Positions 26,767-35,843 are shown, counted from the first letter of the stretch. The stretch is DNA of 64,000 bases from Parvibaculum sp036499025 (GCA_036499025.1 DASYEM010000097.1:1-64000), one strand, 5' to 3'. The notes: generated from the letters alone by a model not told the origin. Numbers and translations are program-made.

Positions 26767-27705
26767 CTATCGCCGCAGCGTGTCCGATGGCGACTCGCCG
26801 AACATCTGGCGATAGAGGACCGAAAAGCGGCCAAGCTCGAGGAAGCCGTGATCGAGCGCCACTTCGGTGACGCTTGTCGAACCCGGCGGCGCTTCGACCA
26901 GCGCGCGGCGTGCCGTCGATAGAGAGGCCAGCCGCAGATAGGTTTTGGGGCCGACGCCGAGTGTCTCCTGAAAGGCGCGATAGAGCGTGCGCCGGGAGAT
27001 TTTCAATTCGGCGCACAACTCGTTGACGCGAACCGGCTTTTGAAAATGACCCGTCAGATAGTCTTCGACGAGCTTCACGGTCCTGGCGCTCGATGCGGCG
27101 GATGCCGGTGGCGAACCGGCCAGCGCCGCATCGGCCAAAGCGTCGAGATAGCTGTCCAGAATTTCGTCGCGCATGAATTTCCGCGCGCGCGCCGACAGTT
27201 CCGGTCCGAGTGCGCGCAGCATTGAAATGCATGTCGTCAACTTGCGGCAGGTGGCTTCGCGCATCTCCACCGAGGGTCTATGGCTGCCGATTTCCGACCA
27301 GAGATCGTCAAACTCGCAAGCCGCATCGCGCAGCCCCTCCAGTGGCAAGGACACGACGGCATAGGAAGTTCTGCCCCTGAAATGCCCCTCCTGGTGGTGG
27401 CCGGGCGGGCAGACGCAGATGTCGCCTTCGATAACTTCATTGTTCCAGTGCGACACCGCGCCATCGGAGTTCAACACGGTGCCGAGGACCACATTCACGG
27501 ACGGTGCGATGCTCCTGAGACGAACGTCGGCGTCGAAGATGCCGCAACTGAATTGCAGCCCGTCGAGATCGGCATGAAGCAACTCGCCCGTGCAGGCCCC
27601 GGGCGCGAGCTGCGTCGCCGCGAAATCCACACCCTGAATAATATTCCGCAGACCCTCGACGCCCGTGATCTTGCCGGTAATCAGAAGTGGCCGCTCCGAC
27701 GCCAT
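26767..27705 (-). CDS. AraC-family transcriptional regulator
   Basis: A 312-residue regulator. The N-terminal ~200 residues form a cupin-like or EutR-like sensing domain (FSCGIFDADVRLRSI, CVCPPGHHQEGHF). The C-terminal ~100 residues have two helix-turn-helix motifs, VRVNELCAELKISRRTLYRA and VTEVALDHGFLELGRFSVLY, then RQMFGESPSDTLRR. It reads toward fghA, 69 bases ahead of it, so it may control or be co-expressed with formaldehyde detoxification. I use the ATG at 27705; a TTG at 27744 would add 13 residues. Confidence 0.88.
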   Translation of the reverse strand: MASERPLLITGKITGVEGLRNIIQGVDFAATQLAPGACTGELLHADLDGLQFSCGIFDADVRLRSIAPSVNVVLGTVLNSDGAVSHWNNEVIEGDICVCPPGHHQEGHFRGRTSYAVVSLPLEGLRDAACEFDDLWSEIGSHRPSVEMREATCRKLTTCISMLRALGPELSARARKFMRDEILDSYLDALADAALAGSPPASAASSARTVKLVEDYLTGHFQKPVRVNELCAELKISRRTLYRAFQETLGVGPKTYLRLASLSTARRALVEAPPGSTSVTEVALDHGFLELGRFSVLYRQMFGESPSDTLRR

Positions 27706-27744
27706 AGCTGCGATGCCCCTCTTCCATGTCGCCAAGTGGCTCAA

Positions 27745-28156
27745 AGAGCATAGTAGTCGCGAATACTCCCGTAAATAGTCAGTACTTCCTGCTTACTTTT
27801 TTGTTAAAAGAAATTAATATATCCAATTAAATAGTCTTGTATTGGCACAAATACTCAAAAAACCATGACGCGTCACTTGCATTGGCGATGGCGCGCGGCC
27901 GTGGCCCGGAGGGACATTCGGGCTGGTCCGCATTTTGTCATATTTACGCTACGTCATGGCATTCCCCGCATAGCGCCGATCTGCTGCACTGCGGAAAATG
28001 ACATAGGTGACGGCGAGTATACGGAGCTCTGCCCAGGCTCTTCGCCATCGCCTTTACTGCCTCCCTTGTCGGGCCAGAAGGTTCGGCAAAAGCCGTCCGA
28101 TTACCGAGCGCATCGGCGCCCCCACCGGCGCAGTAATCGGGCGGCTCCTGCCTCGC
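27745..28156. promoter_or_regulatory. AT-rich regulatory region upstream of the AraC gene, with repeated octamers
   Basis: About 410 bases without a convincing gene. The first 120 bases (27750-27870) are by far the most AT-rich stretch I see in the window. They carry near-identical octamers: GAATACTC 27761-27768, AAATAGTC 27773-27780, AAATAGTC 27829-27836 and AAATACTC 27849-27856. A promoter for the AraC gene, possibly autoregulated, is likely here. The remainder up to the end of the histidine kinase gene shows nothing. Confidence 0.45.
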
Positions 28157-29578
28157 TTAAGCGATGCGGAAAAGCGGAACAACCGAGAATTCAAACGGCG
28201 CTTCGAACCAGAAGCAGGCGCCCTCGCCCGGTTTGCCCGCCGCGCCGATCTCGCCGCCCATCAGCGTCACGAGGCTCGAGCTGATCGCAAGACCGAGGCC
28301 AGTGCCGCCATAGGTTTTTGAAATCTCGCCATTGGCCTGCACGAAGGGTTTGAAGAGCTTTTCCGCGATCTCATTGGCAAAGCCAATGCCGGTATCTTCG
28401 ACTTCGAAGCGGATGCGAACGCTTTCGTGCCGGCGGCTCACGACGCGCGAACGCACATCGACCGTGCCGCCTTCGGGCGTGAACTTCAGGGCATTCGAAA
28501 TGAAATTCGAAAGAACCTGACGCAGACGTCCTTCATCGGCCAACAGCGCCTCGCCGGGAAGTCCGGCATAGTCGATGCTGAGCCTGATGTTCTTTTCGCG
28601 CGCCTTTTCCGACCAGAAGAGCAGCGACTCGAAGAGGCCCGCGAATTCAAGCGGCCGTACATCCAATTCAATCTTCTCGGCTTCGATCTTGGAGAAAATC
28701 AGCACGTCGTTCAGCACGGTCAGCAGGCCGACCGAAGCGTCGTGAATATATTGCCCGTATTCGCGGGTCTTGGGTTCCTTGCTGATCTGCGTGATGAGAT
28801 CGGAAAAGCCCATGATCGCATTCATCGGCGTGCGTATTTCGTGGCTCATCGTGGCGAGGAAATCCGACTTAACGCGATTGGCTTCCTCGGCCCGCGTCTT
28901 TTCGAGCATCGCCATGCTGAAGGCGGTATCGAGGCGAGCGGTCAGCTCCTGCTCGGCCTGTATCTGCGCGAAGGTCTCGAAATATTTCTGCCGGTTGAAA
29001 TGCATGATGACGCCCGCCGTGCCGAGCAGCATCGTGCAAAGGATGCCCGAAATCGGATTCAGCAGATGCGCCTGCTCCGCCGCGAAGAGGATCAACGAGA
29101 AAGGCAGGATCAGCGCAACGACATTCGACCAGACGCGCATCGTCGGCACCCACGAGCAATGTGTCATCAGGCTCGCGCCAAAGACAATCGCGGTAACGAC
29201 GAAATTTTCCGGCGCGCCGAACACCCAGTTGTAACCGGCGATTGTGTAGGTGGTGACGGCGGCAACATGGAAGAGCCCGGCTTCGCCCCAGGTCTTTTCC
29301 GTATCCACATCGACGATATGTTTCTTGACCGAACGCCGCCAGATCAGCGTGCCGGTATCGATCGCGAGCGCGGCGAGAAACCAGCCAAGCCCGCTGGTGA
29401 CGCCGTTCGCGGCCACGGTCGTTATGGCGAGCGCGAGGGGAAAGGAGCAGCGGAAGAGATAGAGGCGGTCCTCCATCGATATCCAGTAGAGAAGAACTTT
29501 GCGGCGAATATGCTCTTCGGAGTTCATGCGCGCCATTGCCCGTGAAGACTGAGCGCGGAATATCCCGCGCAGCGACAT
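28157..29578 (-). CDS. Membrane-bound orphan sensor histidine kinase
   Basis: A 473-residue HisKA/HATPase_c kinase. About six hydrophobic helices fill residues 35-210 with little periplasmic sequence. A short coiled stretch then leads to the phospho-acceptor H-box FLATMSHEIRTPMNAIMGFS near residue 245. The N-box is VLSNFISNALKFTPEG, and G-boxes are VEDTGIGFANEIAEKLFKPF and GGTGLGLAISSSLVTLMGG. No receiver domain and no adjacent response regulator is present, so it is an orphan. ATGs at 29578, 29536 and 29527 are all possible starts and none has a strong ribosome site. Stimulus and partner are unknown. Confidence 0.9.
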   Translation of the reverse strand: MSLRGIFRAQSSRAMARMNSEEHIRRKVLLYWISMEDRLYLFRCSFPLALAITTVAANGVTSGLGWFLAALAIDTGTLIWRRSVKKHIVDVDTEKTWGEAGLFHVAAVTTYTIAGYNWVFGAPENFVVTAIVFGASLMTHCSWVPTMRVWSNVVALILPFSLILFAAEQAHLLNPISGILCTMLLGTAGVIMHFNRQKYFETFAQIQAEQELTARLDTAFSMAMLEKTRAEEANRVKSDFLATMSHEIRTPMNAIMGFSDLITQISKEPKTREYGQYIHDASVGLLTVLNDVLIFSKIEAEKIELDVRPLEFAGLFESLLFWSEKAREKNIRLSIDYAGLPGEALLADEGRLRQVLSNFISNALKFTPEGGTVDVRSRVVSRRHESVRIRFEVEDTGIGFANEIAEKLFKPFVQANGEISKTYGGTGLGLAISSSLVTLMGGEIGAAGKPGEGACFWFEAPFEFSVVPLFRIA

Positions 29579-29771
29579 GGATTATCCGCCCACGCTTTTA
29601 AGGGGATGTTGCCCGAACCGCTAAAAATGTACTGACATTTTGCGCCCATCGAGCGGCGGCAAGCGAAAAGCGGCGGATTTCCCATCACAACATCGTTAAT
29701 GTTCCTTCACCATTCGCCGTTTAAACTGGGCGAACAGGCGACTTGGCGCTTGAGGGAGATGGGCGCTTCCC

Positions 29772-32255
29772 ATGAAGGAAAAAGAACTCAGGCTCGCGCT
29801 TGTGTGTTACGGCGGCGTTTCGCTCGCCGTCTACATGCATGGCGTGACGAAAGAGATTCTGAAGCTGGTGCGCGCCTCCCGCGTTTATCACGGCGAGGAC
29901 AATCATGCCCGCCGCCAGACCTCCACTTATTCCGATCTCGACAAAGCGCAAGATCGCGAGCGCGACACCGAAGAAGTCTATTTCGAGCTTCTTCAGGCCA
30001 TCGGCTCGACGGTCGATCTGCGCGTCTTCGTCGACACGATCGCCGGCGCCTCGGCGGGCGGCATCAACGGCGTGCTTCTCGCCCGTGCGCTGGCCCACGA
30101 TCTTTCGCTCGACGAGCATCGCAAGATGTGGCTCGAAGAGGCGGACATCCTCGCCCTGATGGACGAGGAGCATATCGCCGGCAAATGGAGCAAGCTCTTC
30201 ATGAAGCCGGTCTTCTGGGCCATCAACAATCGCTGGCTGTCGCAATTCGCGCCGGATGCGGAAATGCGCCAGAAGCTTCTGCTGTTCACGCGCTCGCGCT
30301 GGTTCAAGCCGCCCTTCTCCGGCAAGATCATGTCGACCATGCTGCTGGACGCCTGTCTGGCGATGGAGAAAGGCGCCGTCACCGGCGCGTCGCTCCTGCC
30401 CGTCGGCCACAAGCTCCAGCTCATCGTTTCCGTCACCGATTTCTACGGTTACACGCAGGACATCCCCCTGCACGATCCGCCCTCGATCCGCGAGCGCGAG
30501 CATCGCCATGTGCTGAAGTTCGATTACATGCAGCATACGGGCGGGCGCACCCAAACCGATTTCGACAGGGCGCATGTGCCGGGGCTCGTTTTCGCGGCGC
30601 GCGCGACGTCGTCTTTTCCAGGCGCGTTCCCGCCCGCGCAGATCGGCGAGATCGACCGCGTTCTCGTCGGCCGGCGCGAGAGCTGGCCGACGCGCGCCGA
30701 ATTTCTGGCCGCGAATTTCAAGCCGCTGATCGCCTCGGGCGCGGATCCGGTGAAGACGTCCTTCATCGACGGCAGCGTGCTCAACAACAAACCGTTCGGC
30801 GAGGCCATCGCTTCGCTGCGCGGGCGTCCCGCCTATCGTGAAGTCGATCGCCGCATCGTCTATATCGATCCCGACCCGGAAGGCGGCCATCTCGAAGCAG
30901 GCGGCACGGCGCCGGGATTTTTGCACACCATTCGCGGCGCGCTTTCCGACATTCCGCGCAACCAGCCGGTGCGCGACGAACTGGAGTCCGTGCATCAATT
31001 CTCCGAACGCGTGCGCCAATATCGACAGATCGTCGGCGCGACACGGCCTCATGTCTCCGAGCGTGTGCGCGGATTGCTGGGCGATGAGCCCAACATCATG
31101 CCCACGGCGGAGCGCCTGTCGCAGCTGCGCAACGACGCCAACAGCAAGGCCGCCGTCGAAGCAGGCTATGCCTATGACGGCTATATCCAGCTGAAGGTCA
31201 GTTCGGTTCTCGACCGGCTGACGCTTTTCATCGCCGAGACGAGCGGCGTGGTCCACAGCCCGAGCAAATATCTCGCCCTGTCGCGCGCCGTCGAAGCCTG
31301 GGCGAAATGCCGAAACATATTCCCCGTCCAATGGACGCGTGTGGAAGGCCATGTCGCAACGCCGACGGCGCAAACCTCATGGGTGCGCTTCCTTCGCGAC
31401 TTCGACCTGAGCTTCCGCGTCCGGCGTTTGCGTTTCGTCGTCCGGCGTCTCAACGAACTCTATGAGGAAAGCGCCGGTGCCCCGGACCACACGGGCGCGC
31501 TCGATGAATTCAAGGCGAGCGTCTACGAGAGCCTCGAGCTGTTGAACTCGCGCCCCGCCAACAGCATCCGCACACCCGAAATCAAGAAGCTGTGCGCCCA
31601 GATATTCGATGACGGGATTGCGGAACCCTCTGAAATAGAGGCGCTGGTGCAGGCCATGGGCCCGGCGCTCAATCTTGTCGGCGCGGATCAGGTGATCGAC
31701 CAGAGTTTCGCCATCATGTCGCAGAGCTATCTGCCCTATGCGCCCCGGCTCGAATTGATGCAGGCCTATGTCGGCTTTCCATTCTTCGACGTTCTGACCT
31801 TGCCGCTCAACAAGTGGAACGACCTCGACGACGTCGACACGATGCAGGTCGATCGCATCAGCCCGGAAGACGCCAAGGCCATTCGCAAAGGCGGCGCGCA
31901 GGCGACGCTGATGGGCCGCAATCTCGGTCACTTCGCCGCCTTCTTCAGCCGGCGGGCGCGCGAGAACGATTATCTCTGGGGTCGCCTCCATGCGGCCGAC
32001 CGTCTTGTCGATATCGTTTCCAGCGCAGGTGCGGCGGCGAATGCGACCAGCGGCATGGATTTCACCAATCTCAAAGCGCGACTTTTCCGCTCGATCCTGA
32101 AAGCCGAACGCCCTTTCCTCACCAGCGTGCCGGACCTTATCGCCGACATCGAACGCGAGCTGACCGCGCGTTTCGGCGTCGAAGAGGCAGACGCATCGCC
32201 GGAAGCACGGCCCGTCGCGGCAGAAGCGGCAGCGGAAGCTGCTGCTGCCGACTAG
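29772..32255 (+). CDS. Large patatin-related phospholipase-like protein (TIGR03607 type)
   Basis: An 827-residue protein. The N-terminal third is a patatin acyl hydrolase domain. The oxyanion-hole region is VCYGGVSLAVYMHGVTKEIL, the nucleophile Ser is in IAGASAGGINGVLLARAL near residue 95, and the catalytic Asp is in FIDGSVLNNKPFGEAIASL. The remaining ~500 residues match the long C-terminal extension seen in patatin-related proteins of this type and have no assigned function. The tail is Ala/Glu-rich. No signal peptide is evident, so it is predicted cytosolic or membrane-associated. It ends 1 base before the convergent lipoprotein hydrolase gene. Confidence 0.88.
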   Translation: MKEKELRLALVCYGGVSLAVYMHGVTKEILKLVRASRVYHGEDNHARRQTSTYSDLDKAQDRERDTEEVYFELLQAIGSTVDLRVFVDTIAGASAGGINGVLLARALAHDLSLDEHRKMWLEEADILALMDEEHIAGKWSKLFMKPVFWAINNRWLSQFAPDAEMRQKLLLFTRSRWFKPPFSGKIMSTMLLDACLAMEKGAVTGASLLPVGHKLQLIVSVTDFYGYTQDIPLHDPPSIREREHRHVLKFDYMQHTGGRTQTDFDRAHVPGLVFAARATSSFPGAFPPAQIGEIDRVLVGRRESWPTRAEFLAANFKPLIASGADPVKTSFIDGSVLNNKPFGEAIASLRGRPAYREVDRRIVYIDPDPEGGHLEAGGTAPGFLHTIRGALSDIPRNQPVRDELESVHQFSERVRQYRQIVGATRPHVSERVRGLLGDEPNIMPTAERLSQLRNDANSKAAVEAGYAYDGYIQLKVSSVLDRLTLFIAETSGVVHSPSKYLALSRAVEAWAKCRNIFPVQWTRVEGHVATPTAQTSWVRFLRDFDLSFRVRRLRFVVRRLNELYEESAGAPDHTGALDEFKASVYESLELLNSRPANSIRTPEIKKLCAQIFDDGIAEPSEIEALVQAMGPALNLVGADQVIDQSFAIMSQSYLPYAPRLELMQAYVGFPFFDVLTLPLNKWNDLDDVDTMQVDRISPEDAKAIRKGGAQATLMGRNLGHFAAFFSRRARENDYLWGRLHAADRLVDIVSSAGAAANATSGMDFTNLKARLFRSILKAERPFLTSVPDLIADIERELTARFGVEEADASPEARPVAAEAAAEAAAAD

Positions 32256-32256
32256 C

Positions 32257-33255
32257 TCACCTCGCCCCCGACATAGCCTCGCAAGGCGACAGGTCCTGCG
32301 CACCCGAAGGCAGCGCCGCCGTGCGGCTCGCCATCCAGGCTTCGATGTCTTTCCAGACCACTTCGCGTTGCAGATCGCGCAACAGCATGTGATAGCCGTT
32401 CTTGTAACAAGCCGCCGTCACATTGACCTTCGCCGCCCGCATCGTGTTGAGCGAATCCGCGACGGGAATGGGCGGCACGATTTCATCATGCGCGCCATAC
32501 ATCAGCAGCACCGGCACGTTGATATGGGGCGCGGCGGCGGCGGCTTCGTCCATCAGTTCGACGAGCCCGTAGATCGTGCCGATCTGCGTCCCCTTGATGA
32601 CCAGAGGATCGCGCCCCAGCGCTTTCAGCATTTCGATATTGTCGGAAGGGCGAATATTGAGGCCGCTTCCCGTCACCGTCAGACCGGGCAGCGAATGAGC
32701 GCTCATCCAGAGCACGGTCTCATAAAAGGCGTTCATCTCGCGCCAGCCCCAGACGGCGGGCGCGGCGAGAATGACGCCATCGACCTTTGGCGGATTGGGC
32801 GCTGTGAAGGCGCGCATGGCGACCGCGCCGCCCATGCTTTCGCCGAGGAGATAGACCGGCAAATCCGGGTGCTGCTCGCGCACCAGCGCGATGACGGAGT
32901 TGAGATCGTCGGCCATGCGCGCGCCGCCCGCCCACAGGCCGCGTCCCGGCGCACGCCCGAAGCCGCGCTGGTCGTAGGCATAAACCGTCACGCCGCGCTG
33001 CTGGAACCAGCGGCCCGGCATATCGAAGGCATTCTCGTAATCGTTCATGCCGTGCAGGCCGACGATGACCGCATGCGGTTGCGCCGCCGACCAGACATGC
33101 AGCGGCAGGCGCGCGCCATCCGAGGCGACGATGTTCGTCTGCTCGATACGCGGCGTATAGGCCGCCGTGCCGGTCGTCATCAAGCGCGGCGCGCAGCCGA
33201 AACCCAGCGTCGCGACGAGGGCCGAGCCGAGCAGAAGCCGGGACACACGCTTCAT
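32257..33255 (-). CDS. Lipoprotein alpha/beta hydrolase (monoacylglycerol lipase-like)
   Basis: A 332-residue serine hydrolase. The N-terminus is a lipoprotein signal (MKRVSRLLLGSALVATLGFG then Cys-Ala-Pro), so it is probably membrane-anchored. The alpha/beta-hydrolase_4 (lysophospholipase) core has the early motif VGLHGMNDYENAF, the nucleophile elbow LLGESMGGAVAMRAF, the acid in MYGAHDEIVPPIP and the catalytic His in NGYHMLLRDLQ. Its ATG overlaps the stop of the uracil-DNA glycosylase gene (ATGA), so translation is coupled. The gene converges with the patatin-related gene, placing two lipid-hydrolase genes tail to tail. Confidence 0.88.
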   Translation of the reverse strand: MKRVSRLLLGSALVATLGFGCAPRLMTTGTAAYTPRIEQTNIVASDGARLPLHVWSAAQPHAVIVGLHGMNDYENAFDMPGRWFQQRGVTVYAYDQRGFGRAPGRGLWAGGARMADDLNSVIALVREQHPDLPVYLLGESMGGAVAMRAFTAPNPPKVDGVILAAPAVWGWREMNAFYETVLWMSAHSLPGLTVTGSGLNIRPSDNIEMLKALGRDPLVIKGTQIGTIYGLVELMDEAAAAAPHINVPVLLMYGAHDEIVPPIPVADSLNTMRAAKVNVTAACYKNGYHMLLRDLQREVVWKDIEAWMASRTAALPSGAQDLSPCEAMSGAR

Positions 33256-33887
33256 CCTTTGCCTTGTACTTTCTTCATGGCCTTCCCGCCTATCAGCCCA
33301 CGTATCTTCTTGCGCAACACGGGCAGAACGTCCTCTTCGAACCATGGGTTTTTCCTGATCCAGGCGTTATTACGCCATGAGGGATGTGGCAACGGTATGG
33401 CATGGGGGCCGTAGTCCCGCCACGCCGCGACCGTTTGAGTGAGATTGGGTTTGGCGCGCGAACCCAGATGCCAGGCTTGCGCATATTGGCCGACCAGCAG
33501 CAGCAATTCCACCTGCGGCATCAGCGCGAAAAGATCCGCATGCCACTGGGGCGCGCATTCGCGGCGCGGTGGCAGGTCGCCGCCCTTGGCGTCGAGGCCG
33601 GGAAAACAGAAACCCATTCCCACAATGGCGATTTTGGAGGTGTCGTAGAATTCGTCGGAGGTGACGCCCATCCAGCCGCGCAAGCGGTCGCCGCTCGGAT
33701 CGGTGAACGGCACGCCGGAGGCGTGAACCCGCGTGCCCGGCGCCTGCGCGGCAATGCAGATACGCGCCGTCGATGAGACGCGCAGGACAGGCCGCGGCTC
33801 ATGCGGCAGCGGTTTGCCGATGGGATTTTCAATGCAAATCCGGCAGGCGCGGATGTCGGCGACGAGCTTGTCGAGGCGTGTCGGCAT
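33252..33887 (-). CDS. Uracil-DNA glycosylase, Fe-S (family 4/5-like)
   Basis: A 211-residue uracil-DNA glycosylase-superfamily protein. The motif A region is AQAPGTRVHASGVPFTDPSG (residues 48-66), LLVGQYAQ lies in the middle, and the substrate-loop motif is LPHPSWRNNAW near residue 165. Cysteines at 15, 18, 94 and 111 fit the C-x2-C ... C-x16-C spacing of the [4Fe-4S] cluster in family 4/5 enzymes. It probably removes uracil from deaminated DNA. Its stop is overlapped by the start of the lipoprotein hydrolase gene, an unexpected functional pairing. Confidence 0.85.
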   Translation of the reverse strand: MPTRLDKLVADIRACRICIENPIGKPLPHEPRPVLRVSSTARICIAAQAPGTRVHASGVPFTDPSGDRLRGWMGVTSDEFYDTSKIAIVGMGFCFPGLDAKGGDLPPRRECAPQWHADLFALMPQVELLLLVGQYAQAWHLGSRAKPNLTQTVAAWRDYGPHAIPLPHPSWRNNAWIRKNPWFEEDVLPVLRKKIRGLIGGKAMKKVQGKG

Positions 33888-33901
33888 AAAATCAATATAG
33901 C

Positions 33902-35053
33902 CTAGCTGACATCCTTCAGCATATTGCGCGCGATGATGACCTGCTGCACCTGGCTGGTGCCTTCATAGATGCGGAAGATACGCACGTCGCGATAGAAGCG
34001 CTCGATGCCATAGTCGGCGACATAGCCCGCGCCGCCATGGATCTGCACAGCCCGGTCGGCGATGCGGCCCACGGCTTCCGAACAGAAGAGCTTGGTGCAG
34101 GAGCTTTCGGTCGCCACGTCCTCGCCCGCGTCGCGGCGCTTGGCGGCGTCGAGCACCATGCAACGGCCCGCATAATGTTCCATCTTCGAATCCGCCAGCA
34201 TCGCCTGCACCAGTTGCAGATTGCCGATGGGCGCGCCGAACTGCTTGCGCTCGGCGGCATATTTCGTCGAATCCGTCACAAGACGATCCGCGACGCCCAT
34301 GCAGACCGCCGATATGTGTAGGCGTCCGCGTTCCAGCACCTGCATCGCGGTGATGAAGCCCCTGCCCTCCTTGTCGCCAAGCAGGCACGAAGCGGGAATA
34401 CGCGCATTGTCGAAGATCACGTCGCAAATATGCGCGCCCTGCTGGCCCATCTTCTTTTCGGGCTTGCCGATGGAAATGCCCGGAATGTCGCGCGGCACGA
34501 TAAAAGCCGAGACGCCCTTTGCGCCCGGCGTCTTCGGATCAGTGCGCGCCAGCAGCGTGAAGGCATGCGCCTTGTTGGCATTGGTGATGAAACGTTTGGT
34601 GCCGTTGACGACATAGTGGTCGCCGTCCCTGATCGCCGTCGTCTTCAGCGAAGCCGCATCCGATCCTGCTTCGGGCTCCGTCAGCGCGAAGCTGATGATA
34701 ACCTCGCCGCTGGCGATCTTCGGGAGCCATTCGGTCTTCTGGTCCTCGCGGCCATGCATGACAATGCCCTGACTGCCGATGCCGACATTGGTGCCGATGA
34801 CCGAGCGGAAGGCGGGCGAGGTACGGCCCAACTCAAACATCAGGAGGCATTCCTCCTCCATGTTGAGGCCGAGGCCGCCATATTCGACCGGCACCGAAAT
34901 CCCGAAAAGGCCAAGTTCCTTCATCTCATCGACGATCTCGGCGGGCACGGCGTCGTCTTCCGACACCTTGTCCTCGATGGGGCGCAAGCGCTCATCGACG
35001 AAGCGCCGGACGGAGGAAATGAGTTGTTCGCGGGTTTCGGCGTCGAGGGCCAT
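33902..35053 (-). CDS. Acyl-CoA dehydrogenase
   Basis: A 383-residue FAD-dependent acyl-CoA dehydrogenase with N-terminal helical, middle beta and C-terminal helical domains. Signatures are ISFALTEPEAGSDAASLKTT (FAD/substrate), QIHGGAGYVADYGIERFYRD and the C-terminal FRIYEGTSQVQQVIIARNML. The Glu in YEGTSQ is at the usual catalytic-base position. It resembles short/medium- or branched-chain enzymes; exact chain length cannot be set from sequence. It ends 14 bases before the start of the glycosylase gene and may begin a transcript that includes it. Confidence 0.9.
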   Translation of the reverse strand: MALDAETREQLISSVRRFVDERLRPIEDKVSEDDAVPAEIVDEMKELGLFGISVPVEYGGLGLNMEEECLLMFELGRTSPAFRSVIGTNVGIGSQGIVMHGREDQKTEWLPKIASGEVIISFALTEPEAGSDAASLKTTAIRDGDHYVVNGTKRFITNANKAHAFTLLARTDPKTPGAKGVSAFIVPRDIPGISIGKPEKKMGQQGAHICDVIFDNARIPASCLLGDKEGRGFITAMQVLERGRLHISAVCMGVADRLVTDSTKYAAERKQFGAPIGNLQLVQAMLADSKMEHYAGRCMVLDAAKRRDAGEDVATESSCTKLFCSEAVGRIADRAVQIHGGAGYVADYGIERFYRDVRIFRIYEGTSQVQQVIIARNMLKDVS

Positions 35054-35144
35054 GTTCGCTCCGGCTTGAAAGTCAGGTCGGAGCGGAATTTAGGCTATGG
35101 GACCGAGGGGGGTCAAAGGCTGAAAAAGCACGAGGCCTCGCAGC

Positions 35145-35690
35145 TCAGAATGCGGCCATTTCAGTCGCAAAACGTTCGGTGGCCGAAAGCGGCTTATAGG
35201 AGGTCACCGTGAAAATGCGGTCGGTGCGCTCGCCCTCGACGGAGAGCGGCATATAGGCGGCTTCGAAGGTCATATGCCCGCGTCCGGCAAATTCCATGGT
35301 GCCGCCAACGCCGACGGGGCGGCGCAGCAGCGCCACCGCCTTGTAGAGCTCATGCAGCATCGATCCGAAATGCGGCAGCGTCTCATCGATGTCCAGCACC
35401 TGACGGCCACGGAAATTGGCGCCATGAGAATGGGCGACCTCTTCGCCGATCAGCCGATAGGTCAGCTTGAAGGGATCGTGATCGACCTGGAGCATCATCA
35501 GGTTCGGCATGTGGCGGGCAAAGTCGATGGGATCGATGTCCTGTGGCGAGGGCATCAGGCGGTCGCCGCGTTTGGCGTACCAGTAGTTCAGCACTTCGAG
35601 AACCATCGGGTCGGTCAGGTCCCGGAGCTTGCGAAGGCCCGCGCCGTCGGCGCCGGCATCGGCAATCAGGTTTTCGTAATATTCTTTCAC
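35145..35690 (-). CDS. PAS_5 domain protein
   Basis: A 181-residue protein that is nearly all one PAS_5 (PF07310) domain, a family largely confined to alphaproteobacteria. Typical phrases are LNYWYAKRGDRLMPSPQDID, RHMPNLMMLQV and RYRLIGEEV-like TYRLIGEEVAHSHGANFRGR. The start is a GTG at 35690 preceded by GGGAGGG. No output domain is attached, so it probably senses a ligand and acts through another protein. It is divergent from the thioesterase gene. Confidence 0.82.
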   Translation of the reverse strand: MKEYYENLIADAGADGAGLRKLRDLTDPMVLEVLNYWYAKRGDRLMPSPQDIDPIDFARHMPNLMMLQVDHDPFKLTYRLIGEEVAHSHGANFRGRQVLDIDETLPHFGSMLHELYKAVALLRRPVGVGGTMEFAGRGHMTFEAAYMPLSVEGERTDRIFTVTSYKPLSATERFATEMAAF

Positions 35691-35843
35691 AAACGCCCTC
35701 CCCTACGCCGCGCGTCTCATCGAGGCGATTCCCGGACATTAATGAGCAAGACCTAATCGGAAGTGAACAGGGGTGTGTGTGCGCCTATGTTCCTGATAAG
35801 AGACACCTCAAATCGGAACATATCTCTCAGGATTCATTACCGA

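Noticed and set aside
27865..28284. 139-residue plus-strand frame in the gap before the histidine kinase
   Set aside because: No ribosome site, Arg/Pro-rich composition, and it runs into the kinase gene from the opposite strand.
29721..31373. 550-residue minus-strand frame opposite the patatin-related gene
   Set aside because: Arg/Asp/His-rich composition typical of antisense shadows; the patatin catalytic motifs lie on the plus strand.
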